From NCBI GenBank assembly GCA_030620095.1, contig JAUTXW010001311.1, positions 825,501 to 889,500 on the forward strand: a stretch of 64,000 nucleotides of DNA, read 5' to 3'. The DNA comes from Kuschelorhynchus macadamiae. Taxonomy: Eukaryota > Arthropoda > Insecta > Coleoptera > Curculionidae. This document shows, piece by piece, positions 15,804 through 27,499 of the stretch (positions are counted from its first letter, which is position 1; every line of letters starts with the position of its first letter). Both the position numbers and the translations under genes were made by a program. The notes below the pieces were generated by a model. It ran no database searches and was not told the origin of the DNA. It saw only the letters and a program-made list of their open reading frames with translations.

Positions 15804-15966
15804 GTTTTAACATCGTTAAAATAAAGTAGATAATATTCGTTTAGTTTTATTATTCGTGTTATTATATTCTATTAAAAAAAAGTAAAGAAATCCCCTTGTA
15901 GCAACAAAGTAGCGACCTTTAGGACGGTTGGTAGAGACTTTCAGTCTCGTCGACCTAGCAACACTG

Positions 15967-16320
15967 TATAGGGAGCGGAATGCAATTGAATGTCCTGGAG
16001 AAGCCAGAAAACTACGATCTGGAGTGGCGAGATGTCAGAGTAACTTTGGAAAAGTGGGTTTCTCAGAAAACGTGGTCGGCGTATCTATCGAGACACAGGC
16101 AATGGATCACCTCCTGATATATTCAACCTTAACAAGTCCATACAAGCACTAATGTGTGGCGTACATTGGACTGCGATATGAAATTGTTATTATTACTATT
16201 ATCACTGTTTTTACTAAATTATACCATCTCTTTCCTAAGACTCAGTTTGGATTTAGAATAGGAACGTCTATTCAAGAAGTTATTGCTAATTTGGTAACAG
16301 ACATTGAAATAAAATTAGTC
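15967..16320 (+). pseudogene. Non-LTR retrotransposon reverse transcriptase fragment
   Basis: The frame at 16204-16320 reads LYHLFPKTQFGFRIGTSIQE and then VIANLVTDIEI, which matches the QFGFR..ST..A block at the start of LINE reverse transcriptase finger/palm domains. Upstream 15967-16155 has an open frame of uncertain relation (CPGEARKLRSGVARCQ). No YADD block follows, so only a scrap remains. The LINE clade cannot be told. Confidence 0.55.
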
Positions 16321-16384
16321 CATTTCGACCGTCTTTTTGGATATTCAAGGCGCGTGCCATAATGCTGTGTACGGATGATCCCAT

Positions 16385-17350
16385 TTTCGGCACTTTTGCG
16401 GGGTATCTCTCCTAACTGTAAAGATAGAGAGTTACGGTTTTCGCGACTTGTGCTACTTTTTTGTACAATTAAAGATGGCACCAACAGAATTTTTATTGCC
16501 CTTTTGGTTTTTAAGATACATGACGTTTTTTGATAACTTCTCAAGAAGAAACGTGTTCTGTTCCTTGAACGACTTTTTCTGTAAAAACCTGTACAGGTTA
16601 CACTTTATTTTTATTAGGCATAACGCGGGCTTTCCAAAAATATATACATGTATGTAGATATTTTGAAAACTAAGTTCAACATTCGAGATTTTCTAAAATT
16701 TTCTTTTGTGTCCAATTAGTAGGTAGTTTATTTATTTGGAACAAAAAGCCAAATGTCAAAAACTTTGCGGTTTTGTCAGTTTTTGATTATTTATGAAACA
16801 TTTTTGCTGTTTTGGTGGTTCTATTTAACTAATACTATATTTAATTTACTTTTTTTTACAATAAGGTGGTCTACGAAAATTATGAAAGTATGATATGTGA
16901 GTTTGTTTCATACAATCTAATGAAAATCTCTAAGAAGCTTCCAAATTATATTTACAAAGGTAATGAATTTTGAGCGCTATGTCCCTTTTGTTCATATTAG
17001 ATATCCAGAGAGAAGGTAAATAGAGGAAGCAACTAGTGGATCCAAGTCTGATGCTCAAAGAATTTTGCTAAAATATAAGTATCAACCATATAAATTCCAC
17101 ATAGGTCAGGACCACGGCGAATACGAGACACTGGCCTGCAGAAAATCATCGTTTAATTTTTGAGAGGATACAACAAGGATGTTTTGGGGCTGTTGTCTCG
17201 TGTTTCATTTTTGGAAGTCGTATAGTCTAGAGTTTTTAAAAGAGCGCGTCGGTAGTTAGGGATCCTTGAGGAACTGATGGGAAATGTTCCATTGGCACTT
17301 TATAATGCCGTTTATCTTAAACAAAATGGTGGGAACTTTGCGTTATTGTA
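16385..17350 (+). pseudogene. Mariner (DUF4817-type) remnant with conserved intron
   Basis: GGGGTATCTCTCCTAACTG and the following 90 bases match the 5' terminal region of the element at 58038 (GCAGGGTATCTCGC..AAAGATAGA..GGTTTTC). Next comes ENYESMICEF (16875), an intron-like gap, then RYPERR (16988), KYKYQPYKFHIGQDH (17072) and ILEELMGNVPLAL (17262), which correspond to YDML, RYPxRR, ILKKHKYHPYKF and FLEDVPLAL blocks of mariner-like transposases carrying a DUF4817 N-terminus. The first catalytic Asp region is missing and multiple stops are present. It is parallel to, and collinear with, the 58-kb copy. Confidence 0.7.
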
Positions 17351-17725
17351 TCCATTAGTCCGAGAAAGTGGATGGATCTGGGTGCATTGGCTATATAGGG
17401 TTTCTTCTTCTAACCATTCTCTATCTTTTAGATACAGATCTTTCTCATTTTTATCTAGGTCTGTTCTGGGCTCTCTGACACCGATTGAGACTTGGTGTCC
17501 TTTGATATTTTCGTAACAGCGTTGTTGGGGCCTGTCTGCGCTTTTTATTTTCTCGTCACGGTGTCCATCTGGCCATTTTCCCAACATTTTCCTCTTAATT
17601 GCTCTTTGGTGAATTTGTTGTTTATTGAGAAATTGATGTTTAGCAGCCGTATATTGATACCGATAGCATACTTTCACTGTAGAAACTAAACTGATTGAGG
17701 TGCTTGTTCTGCCGTACGCCGTCAT
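17312..17725 (-). pseudogene. LINE ORF2 C-terminal fragment
   Basis: The minus-strand frame contains QQIHQRAIKRKMLG, WPDGHRDEKI and, partly in a neighbouring frame, RQAPTTLLRKYQRT and RAQNRPR. This resembles the QRAMERKMLG ... GRP..RW.DDI ... AQDR.W block near the C-terminus of many insect endonuclease/reverse-transcriptase retrotransposons. No reverse transcriptase core is adjacent. Frame changes show decay. The family reading is from pattern memory, so moderate confidence. Confidence 0.5.
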
Positions 17726-18299
17726 CTTCGATTGAATTCCAGTTCCTGGTTAACATATCCGGTGGCGACTTCTTTTCCCAGATACGTAATATGATTCTAA
17801 TTAAAGCCGACATCAACTTGATTTAAATTTGGTTTATACAGTAGATTTGAACTTGTCTTGAATTAAAAAGAAAAAAAGCTAATGGGACTTACTGGTTCCT
17901 CTTAATATTTTAAGAATTTTAATATTATAAATACTAATGGATTCAATTTCTTTTCAGTATCAAATAAACAAAACAAATACAAAGCGAAAAGTCAAAAATT
18001 GTGCGCCTGACAATAATGACATAAAAACATACTTCAAATTGAAGATCAGCTGATTTCAAGCAGCCTTAGAATGTTTATGTCGGAAAACGAAGCGGATTGA
18101 TTCAAGTCAACCGTAAAATATTTTCGGCTTTAGCCCAGTATTTCCTTAAATTAAGCCACTTAAACAAGCGCGCTTGAAGACGTCGATAAAACCGTAGTGT
18201 ATCTTATGGACCCCGTTTTTTCATCGCAAGTTCTTGAAAATGCCTTCCAAAACCAACAAGGGAGCCCTCCTTATCGCCGAGAGGAAAATAACTTAGTGA
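17726..18299. other. Spacer, nothing recognised
   Basis: AT-rich sequence without recognisable protein, RNA or terminus. Part may be a decayed upstream portion of the LINE whose RNase H domain begins near 18400. Confidence 0.4.
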
Positions 18300-18632
18300 T
18301 AAATTCTTAACAAAGTTAATATAAAAAAATAGCGAACTATTAAGTAGAATACATAAGATTACAATTTTTAATTTTACACACCCATACTGGATAATAAAAG
18401 AAGCCCTATGCTAGTTGCAAGTTATTCATGGATAGCCCAAATAATTGATGAAAAAAATTACCTTCAGAATATTCCAAAAATCAAATTCAATTATGAAAAT
18501 CAGGAACATCACATTTTAGAACGAATGTTTATAAAAGATAGTTTTACAATATGGTTCAGGGCTGAGCACAGTTACACAGACGGATCTATATTGCTATATT
18601 GCTTAGTGTATGACGAACACCTTTGTAATACG
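18300..18632 (+). pseudogene. LINE RNase H domain, first half
   Basis: A frame ending at 18650 contains FRAEHSYTDGSILLYCLVYD (18565-18625). TDGS with hydrophobic residues before it is the first active-site Asp motif of the RNase H domain found at the C-terminus of I-clade and R1-like LINEs. The domain is then interrupted by the Tc1 element at 18633 and appears to continue at 20714 with a stretch of about 35 residues missing. Confidence 0.6.
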
Positions 18633-20713
18633 CACATGGAAAAAAGTTAGGGATAATGAAAAAAGGGTCGTTTTTGCAAACAAAATATATTAATTATAGT
18701 TGGAATAATTAGAAATTTGCTTTTATAGTCTAAATTTATATTATTTCAAAAATTATTTCATGATAATAATACAAAATAAATTTGACTACTAAATAAGATA
18801 CAGTGTGAAGTCAAGGCATATGTTTTTTAGTGAATTTTTGAAACAACCTGTAGCATAAACTGCCTGCAATTTTGAAACTGTATATAAGTAACTTTGAAGC
18901 CTGATTCTTTAAAAACATTTTATTTTTTGGATGGTCAACGTATATTTGTTTTTAAAGAAAATACAGCAATATTAGTATGGCAATGTTTTACCCGTATTTC
19001 TATTATGCCCATAAAAACTGGACTTCTACAATGCTTTGAAATTTGAAGTATCCCGGCTTGAAATATCATCACAGATGTCATTAGTATTGATACTGAGAAA
19101 AGTGTTTTTATATTGCGCGAAATGGTGCGAAGGCACTTAACGATAGACAACGCTAATAGAGCCATAGCTTGCAGCATACAAGCTGGCGTGAGTCAAGCAG
19201 ATGTTGCAAATGCAGTTCATGTTTCACAAAGTGTGATCACCAGATTAAATAAACGATTTCAAAAAACACGTTCTGTGTCTGAAAGACCTCGCCGTGGAAG
19301 GCCGCGATCTACCACTAGAATGCAGGGCCGTTTCTTTACTTTAACAGCACGAAGAAATATAACTAGACCACCTTCAGAAATTGCTCGTGATTTAAGAAGA
19401 GCCAGCGGACTTCAGGTCAGTTATAGAACTATCACAAACCGCTTATATGCGGTCAATTTAGAGGCAAGAAGACCTTGGCGCTCTTTCCCTCTTACTATGG
19501 CACACAGTCGGAATCGCTCGGCGTCGAGAAAGAATCGGTTAGAATGAAGAATGGAACAATGTCATGTTCACCAGAGTGTGCTTGCATAGTGATACAAGGC
19601 GATTGAGGATTTGGGGAGACATTGGAGGACGCGTCGACCTGGTCTAGTACAAGAGGTTCACCCTTCCGGAGGTGGAGCAATAATAGTTCGGACTGGGATT
19701 TTTTACGGTGGTCGTACTCAATTGTACTTATACGAGGGTACCATGAAAGATAAGACTTATCGAAACGACATTATAAATGATATCGTTGAAAAACACAGGT
19801 ACAATTTTGAACCTAATTCTATATTTCTGGATGACAACGCTCGCCCGCATAGAGCTAGGATTGTACTTGATCAAATACAGGAAAACCAGGTTGATCATTT
19901 AAGATTGTCAGCAAAATCACCAGATTTAAATGCTATAGAAAATGTCTGGGATTTTCTGAAAACATCCATTCGTTCACACCATCACCCACCGAACACTCTA
20001 CAAGAATTACGAAACATTTTACCTGTTATATGGGATCAGCTACCGCAAGCCGCTATTGACAATTGCATAAGGAGTATGCCTTCATATAGAATATTAGTTT
20101 TTTTATGTTTTTCTTTTTTCCATTAAGTTGATCCCATTTTTTAGTTTTGTTGAATACATTTTTAAATATTCTTTAGTACTACCTACCATGAATAAATTTG
20201 TAACATTTGATAATGTTTTTCTAACTTAACTTTTACATCAATAACGTCTTTCCATATGAACAATAATCTGTTCTAAATGATGTTTTTACCATATTGAAAA
20301 AATAGTCAGTAACCTTATTTCGAATGGAATTTTTAAAATTCACATTTTTATGGGTGGGTAAGAAAAATACGGGTAAAACATCACCACACTAATATTGCTG
20401 TATTTTCATTAAAAAGAAAGATCCCTTGATAACCCAAAATTCAAAATGTTTTTAAAAAATCAGGCTTCAAAGTTACAAAGGCAATTTATGCTACAGGGTG
20501 TTTTAAAAATTCAATAAAAAACATATGCCTTGACTTCACCCTGTATCTTATTCAGTAGTGAATTTTATTTTGTATTATTATCATCAAATTATTTTTGAAA
20601 TAACATAATTTTATGCTATAAAGGCAAAATTTTAATTATTCCAACTCTAATTAATATATTTTGTTTGCAAAAACGACTTTTTTTCATTATCCCTAACTTT
20701 TTTTCACCGTGTG
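18633..20713 (+). mobile_element. Tc1 element with long inverted repeats
   Basis: The left end CACATGGAAAAAAGTTAGGG and right end (reverse) CACACGGTGAAAAAAAGTTA open near-parallel inverted arms of roughly 370-390 bases (18633-19015 and 20346-20713). Shared blocks include GATAATAATACAAAATAAA and GTGAAGTCAAGGCATATGTT. A Tc1 transposase pseudogene lies between. A clean TA duplication is not visible at both ends. The element sits in a LINE RNase H domain. Confidence 0.88.
19122..20126 (+). pseudogene. Tc1 transposase (DD34E), disrupted
   Basis: From the ATG at 19122 the frame gives a paired helix-turn-helix region: AIACSIQAGVSQADVANAVH and VSQSVITRLNKRFQ, then the GRPRS linker (about residue 62) and RNITRPPSEIARDLRRASG. 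It shifts frame after MAHSRNRS (about 19520). The catalytic domain resumes from about 19590 with RIWGDIGGR, GIFYGGRTQLYLYEG, FLDDNARPHRARIVLDQ (second Asp) and SPDLNAIENVWDFLK (Glu), with 34 residues between Asp and Glu. The first-Asp block normally reading TDESRF is absent: CACCAGAGTGTGCTTGC at about 19570 shows a small deletion there. A tail at 20080-20126 ends RILVFLCFSFFH. Inactive for catalysis unless complemented. Confidence 0.9.
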
Positions 20714-21400
20714 TTCGCTTCAAGCTATTGCGTATTGTTCTTAAAATAACATTGAAAATTATATTGTTAAAGAATTATTAACAGATATATGGACATAAAA
20801 AATAAAATTAAAGTTGTTATCATGGTCTGGATTAAAACTCAAGTGGGAATTTTGGGAAATTAATTTGTAGACCGCTTAGCTAAAGTGGCCACAGAGAAAA
20901 GTTATACATGTAAAAATTCAAAAAATTAGTAAAATACCATGCTTTGTCGGAGAATCAAATAGGATGTATTTATGAACAATGGTGCGTTTAAGAAGCAATC
21001 ACTCACTAAATTCCAAGCTCATGAAAAAAAAAATAGGGCTACAAGACGCTGAAAATTGTGAGTGTGGAGAAATAGGGGAATTAGAGCATTAAGTAATAGG
21101 ATGTTCAAGACATAGAAATCATATTAACATACTGTCCAATAGTATTATTGACGTTGTTTCTTTTCCTTATAATCTTATAAGTTTGATTTCATCAGGAAAA
21201 ATGGAAGTATATTATAAATTGTACAAATATATTTTAGTTAAACACATTAAATTGCAATTTAATAAAAAAAAATCATATATTAAGAAGAAGAAAACAGAAT
21301 TAAATTTTACCCAGATTGGATGCTGTAAAATTATTTCGGTAAAATATAAAAACGAAAAGACTCCAAAAAAGAACAAAGAGAGATGCTAGGCAGTTAATTT
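20714..21400 (+). pseudogene. LINE RNase H domain second half and 3' end
   Basis: Readable pieces are SLQAIAYCS (20728), KNKIKVVIMVWIKTQVGILGN (20795-20862, the WI.THVGI.GNE motif), FVDRLAKVATE (20862-20895) and CECGEIGELEH (about 21060), a zinc-knuckle-like end typical of I/R1-type LINE ORF2 C-termini. One stop replaces Glu after GN. With 18300-18632 this forms one LINE fragment split by the Tc1 element. The 3' border is unclear; AAGAAGAAGAAAACAG at 21280 may be near the tail. Confidence 0.7.
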
Positions 21401-21479
21401 ATCTAGAGCTAGAAAATACAAATACACAAATACATACCCCCAAAACTAAGGCAAAAGTTTGGGTAAGATTATTCCACCT

Positions 21480-24225
21480 TACCTAATTCTTCTGCTATTA
21501 CTCTATGGGATACTACAATAAAACTCCAGAAAAATACTATAAAAGGGTCGGCCTGGATTTATTGGAATCTAGTTTGATTGCTCTCTTACCTGAGTACGAT
21601 TTTTTGGTGTTTGGAGGAGACTTCAATTTGGATTTCTTACGTCCATTTAATAATCCCGGACTCATAGACATAGAAGATGTCTTTAAAAAATATGGGCTAA
21701 CACAAATCATTAACGAAGCTACAGTGTTACAGATCAATTCCAAAGTTTAATTGATATTATTGTTTCCTCCTCACCCGATATTGTTAGCGAGCCTGAGGTA
21801 TACCGATTGGATGATATCTCTGATCACAGGTTAGTTAAGTGCAAATTAGTACGATTTCTCAAACAAAAACCAAAACCATTCTTTAAGACGTATAGAGACT
21901 TTACTCTGTTTAACTACGAAAACTTTTTAGCTGACTTGCGTAATATAGACTGGGATTTTATCTTCAGATCAGAGAATGTTAACGAAATGGTAACTTTTTT
22001 AAATAAAACCCTTATTGCTCTATATGACACACATGCACCGTTTACCACTAAAAAAATAACTAAAGCTCCAGCGCCCTGGCTTACTGAAAACCACAAACTA
22101 ATGATGAAGTTACGAGATCGGGCTCTCACTAAGTATAAAAAATCTAAAACTGTTGCCTCTTGGGAGTATTACAAATTTCTCAGAAAATCTACAAATTCTG
22201 CTGTCAAATCTGAGAAGAAAGCTTATTTGCAACACTCTTTTCGTACGAATCCAAAAAACTTCTGGAAAACCTTAAAATACTTAAAGATAATTTCTCATAA
22301 TGCTAATAATTATACTATTCTAAATGAAAATATTACACCTACTTCATTCAACAATAAAATTATTTCCTAAATAACATTGCAATACCACCTAATAATTTTA
22401 AAGACCTCATAACCGAAAGCTACAGTAACAAATATCTTTTTCCTGACATTAATAAATTTGAATTTTCCGAAGTAACATTCGACCTAGTTGAAAAAACCCT
22501 TAATAATATCAAGAGCGAAGCAACGGGAGTTGATGGTATTAACCTAAAAATGTTACTATTTGCCGTACCTTACCTTACTTTCTACATAACATTTATAATA
22601 AATAAATACTTCTCTTTGAATCAGTATCCAGATATCTGTAAACTAGCCGCCGTGTCGCCTATCCCTAAAATTAACAATGCGTCAGAGATGTCTCATTTTC
22701 GACCGATCAGAATTTTAGAAAGAATAATGGTGGATCAAATAAATAACTATCTGAAAAGTCATAGTATACTTCCTCGTACACAGTCAGGATTTCATAAAAA
22801 CCATAGCACTACGACTGCCCTACTTTCTGTAACCGATGATCTACACAGAGCATACGATGATAATAAAAATTCAATATTAATACTACTCGACTACAGCAAG
22901 GCTTTCGATACCCTTGATCATGGTACCCTGTTAGTTAAACTTAAATATTTTGGCCTAGGTCAAGGAGCCTTGGAATTATTTCGTAATTATCTAAGTAACC
23001 GTCAGCAACAAACAATATTTAACGGTAATTCCTCAACGTTCCTCTCAGTCGAACGGGGAGTCGCACAGAGAAGCATTCTAGGGCCACTTATTTTCTCAAT
23101 ATTCACGGCTGATTTATTAAAATTTTTAAAAAACTGCCAAACCCATCAGTATGCTGATGACACGCAGTTGCTGTATTCTTTCGTTTCAACTGAATTACAT
23201 GAAGCAGCTGAAAAACTTAATAATGATCTTGAAATAGTCTCTAAAATCTCAGCTGCTCACGGGCTTATCTTAAATGAAAACAAAACGCAAATAATTTTTG
23301 GTGGGAAAAAGGATTTTAGTAACCTAAAAATTTATCTAAACGGTGCCATTCTAACACCCACGGACGTCTGTAAAGATCTGGGATTACTCTTAGATAACGA
23401 CTTGAGATTTAATAGTCATGTGTCTTCAATTATCCAGAAGTCAATTTTTAAATTAAAACTGCTTTATCTTCGCAAGGACATTCTCGATCCTGACATTAAA
23501 TTAAAATTATCTGATTCCTTGGTACTGTCTCATCTGTCTGATAGTTTTTTAGCCCTGCTTGCTACAAAAGGATAAAAACACTCTTCAAAAACTGCAAAAT
23601 TCCTGCTTAAGATTTTCATAGAACCTAAGCAAATTTGACCACATTTTGCAATATATGTCAGAATCCAACTGGTTTAGCATTCAAGAAAGATTTGAGGTTC
23701 AGATGTACAAGGGTGTTTATAAAATACTTTATACTCAGGAGCCTTCATACTTGTTTCAGAAGTTGATTAGTGGTGAGAATGTGCATGATCGTCATACCCG
23801 TCACAAGAGTAGGTTTGTTGTTCCAAGGCATCGCACTGCCTTCTTCCAGAGGTCCTTTAGCTATACCGCCAGTAAACTTTTTAACTTGTTACCACTAGAG
23901 ATTAAGGAGCCCCCCACGTCTGAGTCGTTCGGTAATCGCATAAAGACATTTTTTAAGGCAAAAAGAGGTCGTTAATTCTATCCCCCAGGGGATTATACTT
24001 ATATTCTTTTAACTTCTTTTATTCTCTGTAAATTCTATTTTAATTTTTTTTCCTCTAACTTACATTAACTCTTATTTATAAACGTACTAGCTTAAGAACT
24101 TTATCCAAAAGGTGGTTGTATGAGCAGCTTCGCTGAATATCGCCACCTTAAATTCAATATTATTGTAATTTAATTTACTTCGAGAAATAAAGGCATTTTT
24201 ATTTATTTATTTTATTTATTTATTA
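21480..24225 (+). mobile_element. 5'-truncated LINE (CR1/jockey-like)
   Basis: The element starts within the endonuclease domain and runs through reverse transcriptase to a 3' end with AATAAAGGCATTTTTATTTA and a repeated ATTT tail (24196-24225). The short tandem tail is what CR1-like elements use instead of poly(A). Target duplications were not identifiable because the 5' border is blurred. Confidence 0.85.
21490..23975 (+). pseudogene. LINE ORF2: endonuclease and reverse transcriptase
   Basis: Endonuclease remnants: FLVFGGDFNLDFL (21601, the GDFN motif) and LDDISDHRLVKCKL (21810, the SDH motif). A linker with APAPWLTENHKLMMK follows, then the reverse transcriptase: ATGVDGINLKMLL (22525), VSPIPKINNASEMSHFRPI (22650), QSGFHKNHSTTTALL (22782), ILLDYSKAFDTLDHGTLL (22878), VAQRSILGPLIFSIF (23060, normally GVPQGSILGP), QYADDTQLLYSF (23149, catalytic) and a C-terminal LYLRKDILDP. 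The C-terminus, FQRSFSYTASKLFNLLPLEI (23842), ends at 23975. Frame changes near 21745, 22370-22550 and 23575 and the V-A-Q-R change in the GVPQG block show it is inactive. Confidence 0.9.
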
Positions 24226-24894
24226 AATATCAACCTTATACTTTTTTCGCATTATATTTAATTATTAGCATTGCTGCAAGTGTGTGGAAAATATAAAACA
24301 TGAAAACCTTGTAATAACTTGTAAGTGTAGCACATTTCTCATAATTCTCTTTTACAACCTTGTGAAATAACTTTTTTGGCTAAGGCAATATTTTTACATA
24401 TAAATTGAGAATTGCGGTTTGCAAAACTAAGTTAAAAATCCATTATGGTTATCAATAACCGGAAGTCCTAGCTAGCCAGCAGACTTTTAAATTGAATCCA
24501 TAAAAACTAGTCACAAAGTTAAAATACAATTCTCTGCGGAGGCATTGGTTTTCCGACCCTGTTTGAACTCCATCATCCCCGTTCATGCTTACATACGTAT
24601 GCATGCACAAAACGCTCCCGGCAGCCCGGAAATTGGCCCCCGATATTCCTCTAGACCGTACAAACAACGCTTTATTGATGGGATAATACATTTTCGCAGC
24701 AAATATTTGCCAATTTGCAAAAATGTATATAAATTATATAATATGCTTAGGAAACATTGATACACATTTGTTTAAAATGAAAATTTATTTCATATTTAAA
24801 AGTTACTATCGTGAAGAAAACTTGTCATAAACTTATTACTCATTCAGGGTATTGATAATGTATAAAATAACAGAAATCTTTGAAATAGAAGGGG
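24226..24894. other. Spacer, nothing recognised
   Basis: No gene or terminus recognised. A small less AT-rich patch at 24560-24660 is unexplained and too short to interpret. Confidence 0.4.
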
Positions 24895-25500
24895 TTTTGT
24901 AAAATATCAAATATACAGGATGGGCCACATAGTGAGTACAGGGTGAGACAACGATTGGAGAAAGTAAATTTACGTCGAACAGGTAAAATCTGGAAACAAA
25001 CTGTTTATGCTGTGGGATATATATGTAAGTCGTGCTCATTTTAAAAATATTTTAAATTATACGGGGTGCGTCAAAAAAGTAAGGCAAACGAAAGTTTTAT
25101 TTTTTTGAATGGGACACTGTATATTTGACTTGATTTTTAAATTCTACATAAAATTCTAACACTTTTTTGTACAACATGTTATATGGCTAAAATTGATACT
25201 TACTTAAATATTTAGCTTTAAACATAAAAAAATTAAATTTGATGCACATCTATGATTAGCAATATAACACCTAGTTGTGCCACTAAAAATAAAATATTTT
25301 GCTTCTGCACAAAATAAACATGGAATAAAAGACTGCTTTTGTAATATTGAAGATATCACATACAGGGTGTCCAAATTTAAATGTCCAACTTTAACATTTT
25401 CAAACCAATTTATTTCAGTTTTTTTAAATGGCATCCCCTGTATATTTTTATTTAGTCTTGTTAAGAATAAAAAAATCTACAACTTTTATTAAACATATTA
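24895..25500. repeat. Cluster of mariner termini
   Basis: Several TA-adjacent mariner-type ends lie close together: CAGGATGGGCC (24897), CAGGGTGAGAC (24939), CGGGGTGCGTC (25061), the reverse GGGACACTGTATAT (25111), CAGGGTGTCCAAATTT (25365) and the reverse GGCATCCCCTGTATA (25428). They read as several decayed or nested MITE ends, none complete enough to pair. Confidence 0.5.
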
Positions 25501-25760
25501 TAAACCTGTCTTCAATAGTTATACTTAGATCAGCATTCACACATGCCAGGACGTTTATTTCAGATTCTTCACTAATAATGAACTTTCCTTCATTTTCATT
25601 TTGGGGAAGTTTTCAAATGTTGTACTAGCCACGGAAAATGGGCATAGCAGGAGTGGTTTCTGTCGGGGTATCGCTCTGCGTACAGTTTTTGAGCCTGCCT
25701 TTTTTGCAAGCATTCGCCATAAACGAATATCATATGATTTGTTCCGCCCTTGTAAAACTT
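25500..25760 (-). pseudogene. Mariner DUF4817 N-terminal remnant
   Basis: On the minus strand a frame reads FVYGECLQKRQAQKLYAERY and then PDRNHSCYAHFPWLVQHL (from about 25735 down to 25600). This matches the YGE..G..R.AARLY.ERYP.RRHP block of mariner-like transposases. Stops follow and the catalytic domain is absent here. Confidence 0.65.
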
Positions 25761-26078
25761 GCTATTTTAAAGAGATTACAAAGAACTTTTACTTTATACC
25801 ATTAGAGACACGAAACAAAGCAAGAGTATTTACAAAAAGTGCAACAATCTGCCAAGCCCACAAGTGATAAAAGTTACTTGCCAAAATTCAATTGTTTTAA
25901 AAACCATAGCAACCTCTGTCAAAGCTAATATGATTATTTTAATTTTTGCAAAACTTCGTTTAGAGGTAGTTATCACACTAGGTTATCATTAACTTAACAT
26001 TCATTAACAACTGCAAAATTGAAAATTAAGAACCCTATTTTTATGATGATAATATATATCCAAAGCGAAGAACAGTCA
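25761..26078. other. Spacer
   Basis: No gene recognised between the mariner remnant and the target duplication of copy 2. Confidence 0.4.
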
Positions 26079-26086
26079 GTTGACCC
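26079..26086 (+). repeat. 8-bp target site duplication, left (copy 2)
   Basis: GTTGACCC immediately before CTTAGAGTAAGAAT; identical to 29558-29565. Confidence 0.95.
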
Positions 26087-27499
26087 CTTAGAGTAAGAAT
26101 ACAAATAGAGTTCATGATTTACATATTTAGCCACTGCCAAGATTACCTCACAGTATAAGGTCGATCGTACGACGATGCCAAGCCTACCCAGGAACTCCAA
26201 AGTTTATACAAATATTAAGGTAAATATGTTTAAACATGATGCAATAAAATTGTCATACAAAGAATAGTAATGTGTTTCCAGTATTGCAGTCTAAGCAGTA
26301 TAAAGAAATTACCTTTATTGCAAAAATAAAATACAAACTAAAATACCCAAAGCCTCAGATCAGATTACACGAGTAACAAGAGTTTTAGCTAGATATGGCA
26401 AACCCGATCGACAACTCTACGTATTAGACCATCCCACCGTGGTGTTAGACCATCCCACTTTCATTGACTAGGGATCCTTATAGCGAAAAAGTATAATAGT
26501 CTACAGTAAAAATTGTTAATTATATAAGTTATTGTATAATTGGCTTAAAAACCAATAGCGGGTCATGGAACTACAATAAATTTGAACATTAAAGAAATTA
26601 ATTTGCTAAAAAATATTTTATTAAAAACCAAGCTTTTCATAGCATCACTACTGCATGTGTTTTAATGTATTATTGTGTATTTGTTGATATGGTTCAAATC
26701 TTTTTATTTTATGTTGCCTTACTTCAAGAAGCAGCGTTCTAAAGGTGCGGTGACATTAGAAGAACATTGATTTTTTAAATATTTAATAAATACATTTTAT
26801 TTACTCTATCTTAGACGTTGCGCAACTAGGAGCTTTAGTTGACCTAACTATGGTGCGGCGATGTGAATTTGTAAAAAAATGGCCGTTTAAGTTTGGAATT
26901 TTGTTTTAATCAGTAGGTAAACAACAAGATTTCCTTTTCCAGGGGACATGTCTAATGGAAGATACCTTATTCACTTATTTTGGGTCACATGACGTATTGA
27001 CCAATCCGCTTCAGTATAAAAGAACGTTTATTTCGTCGGGGGTCGTGTGAGAATCCTCAGAAGCAAAATGGTACAAGAAAGACTCTGAGGTAATTTTTTT
27101 GACCATTACAATAGGTTTTCCTATCAGAGAATTAAAATAATTATAGAATATATCTATACTATATTAAAATAGTCAAAGGGCATCTCACGCTCAAAAAAAC
27201 GTATGAAATAGGTGGAAATAATAAAGTTTCTGATGATTTCGCGCCTTTTTTTTAATTTTCACTTGAGTTGGGGCGATTTTTTTATATAAGTGTTGTCAGG
27301 TAAAGAAATTTAAATGGTGATTCTTTGGGTAATTAAAAGTAAAATTTGTTCGTAAACATGTTCTAAACTGGTTAGAAATTAAGATTTAGGATATTGAAAA
27401 AAAATCTTATATTTTTTAAATTTTAGCTATTAACATGAAAAAACAATATGACAATTAGCTATTCTATTCGTATTTTATAGCACTCGTTTTTTTTTAATT

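Larger units (their letters stand above)
7120..15966 (+). mobile_element. hAT-like DNA transposon, decayed, host of a nested insertion
   Basis: The left end CAGTGTTGCC (7120) and right end AGCAACACTG (15957-15966) are short inverted repeats of hAT form; similarity extends weakly inward to GTAGCGAC and GTCGACC. Between them lie two 5' exons (7533-7614, and from 7690) and hAT-type transposase remnants (14108-15803) on the same strand. The body is split by a 6.4-kb insertion at 7733-14088 flanked by an exact 8-bp duplication, so the hAT unit itself would be about 2.5 kb. The 8 bases outside the two ends (ATATATCG and TATAGGGA) do not match, so the hAT target duplication is lost or an end is misplaced. 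Family assignment rests on termini plus protein motifs. Confidence 0.78.

Noticed and set aside
7112..15974. 8-bp target duplication for the hAT element
   Set aside because: ATATATCG and TATAGGGA flank the two ends and do not match; not reported as a duplication.
19495..19680. Minus-strand frame inside the Tc1 transposase
   Set aside because: Antisense shadow of the plus-strand transposase, whose motifs are clear.
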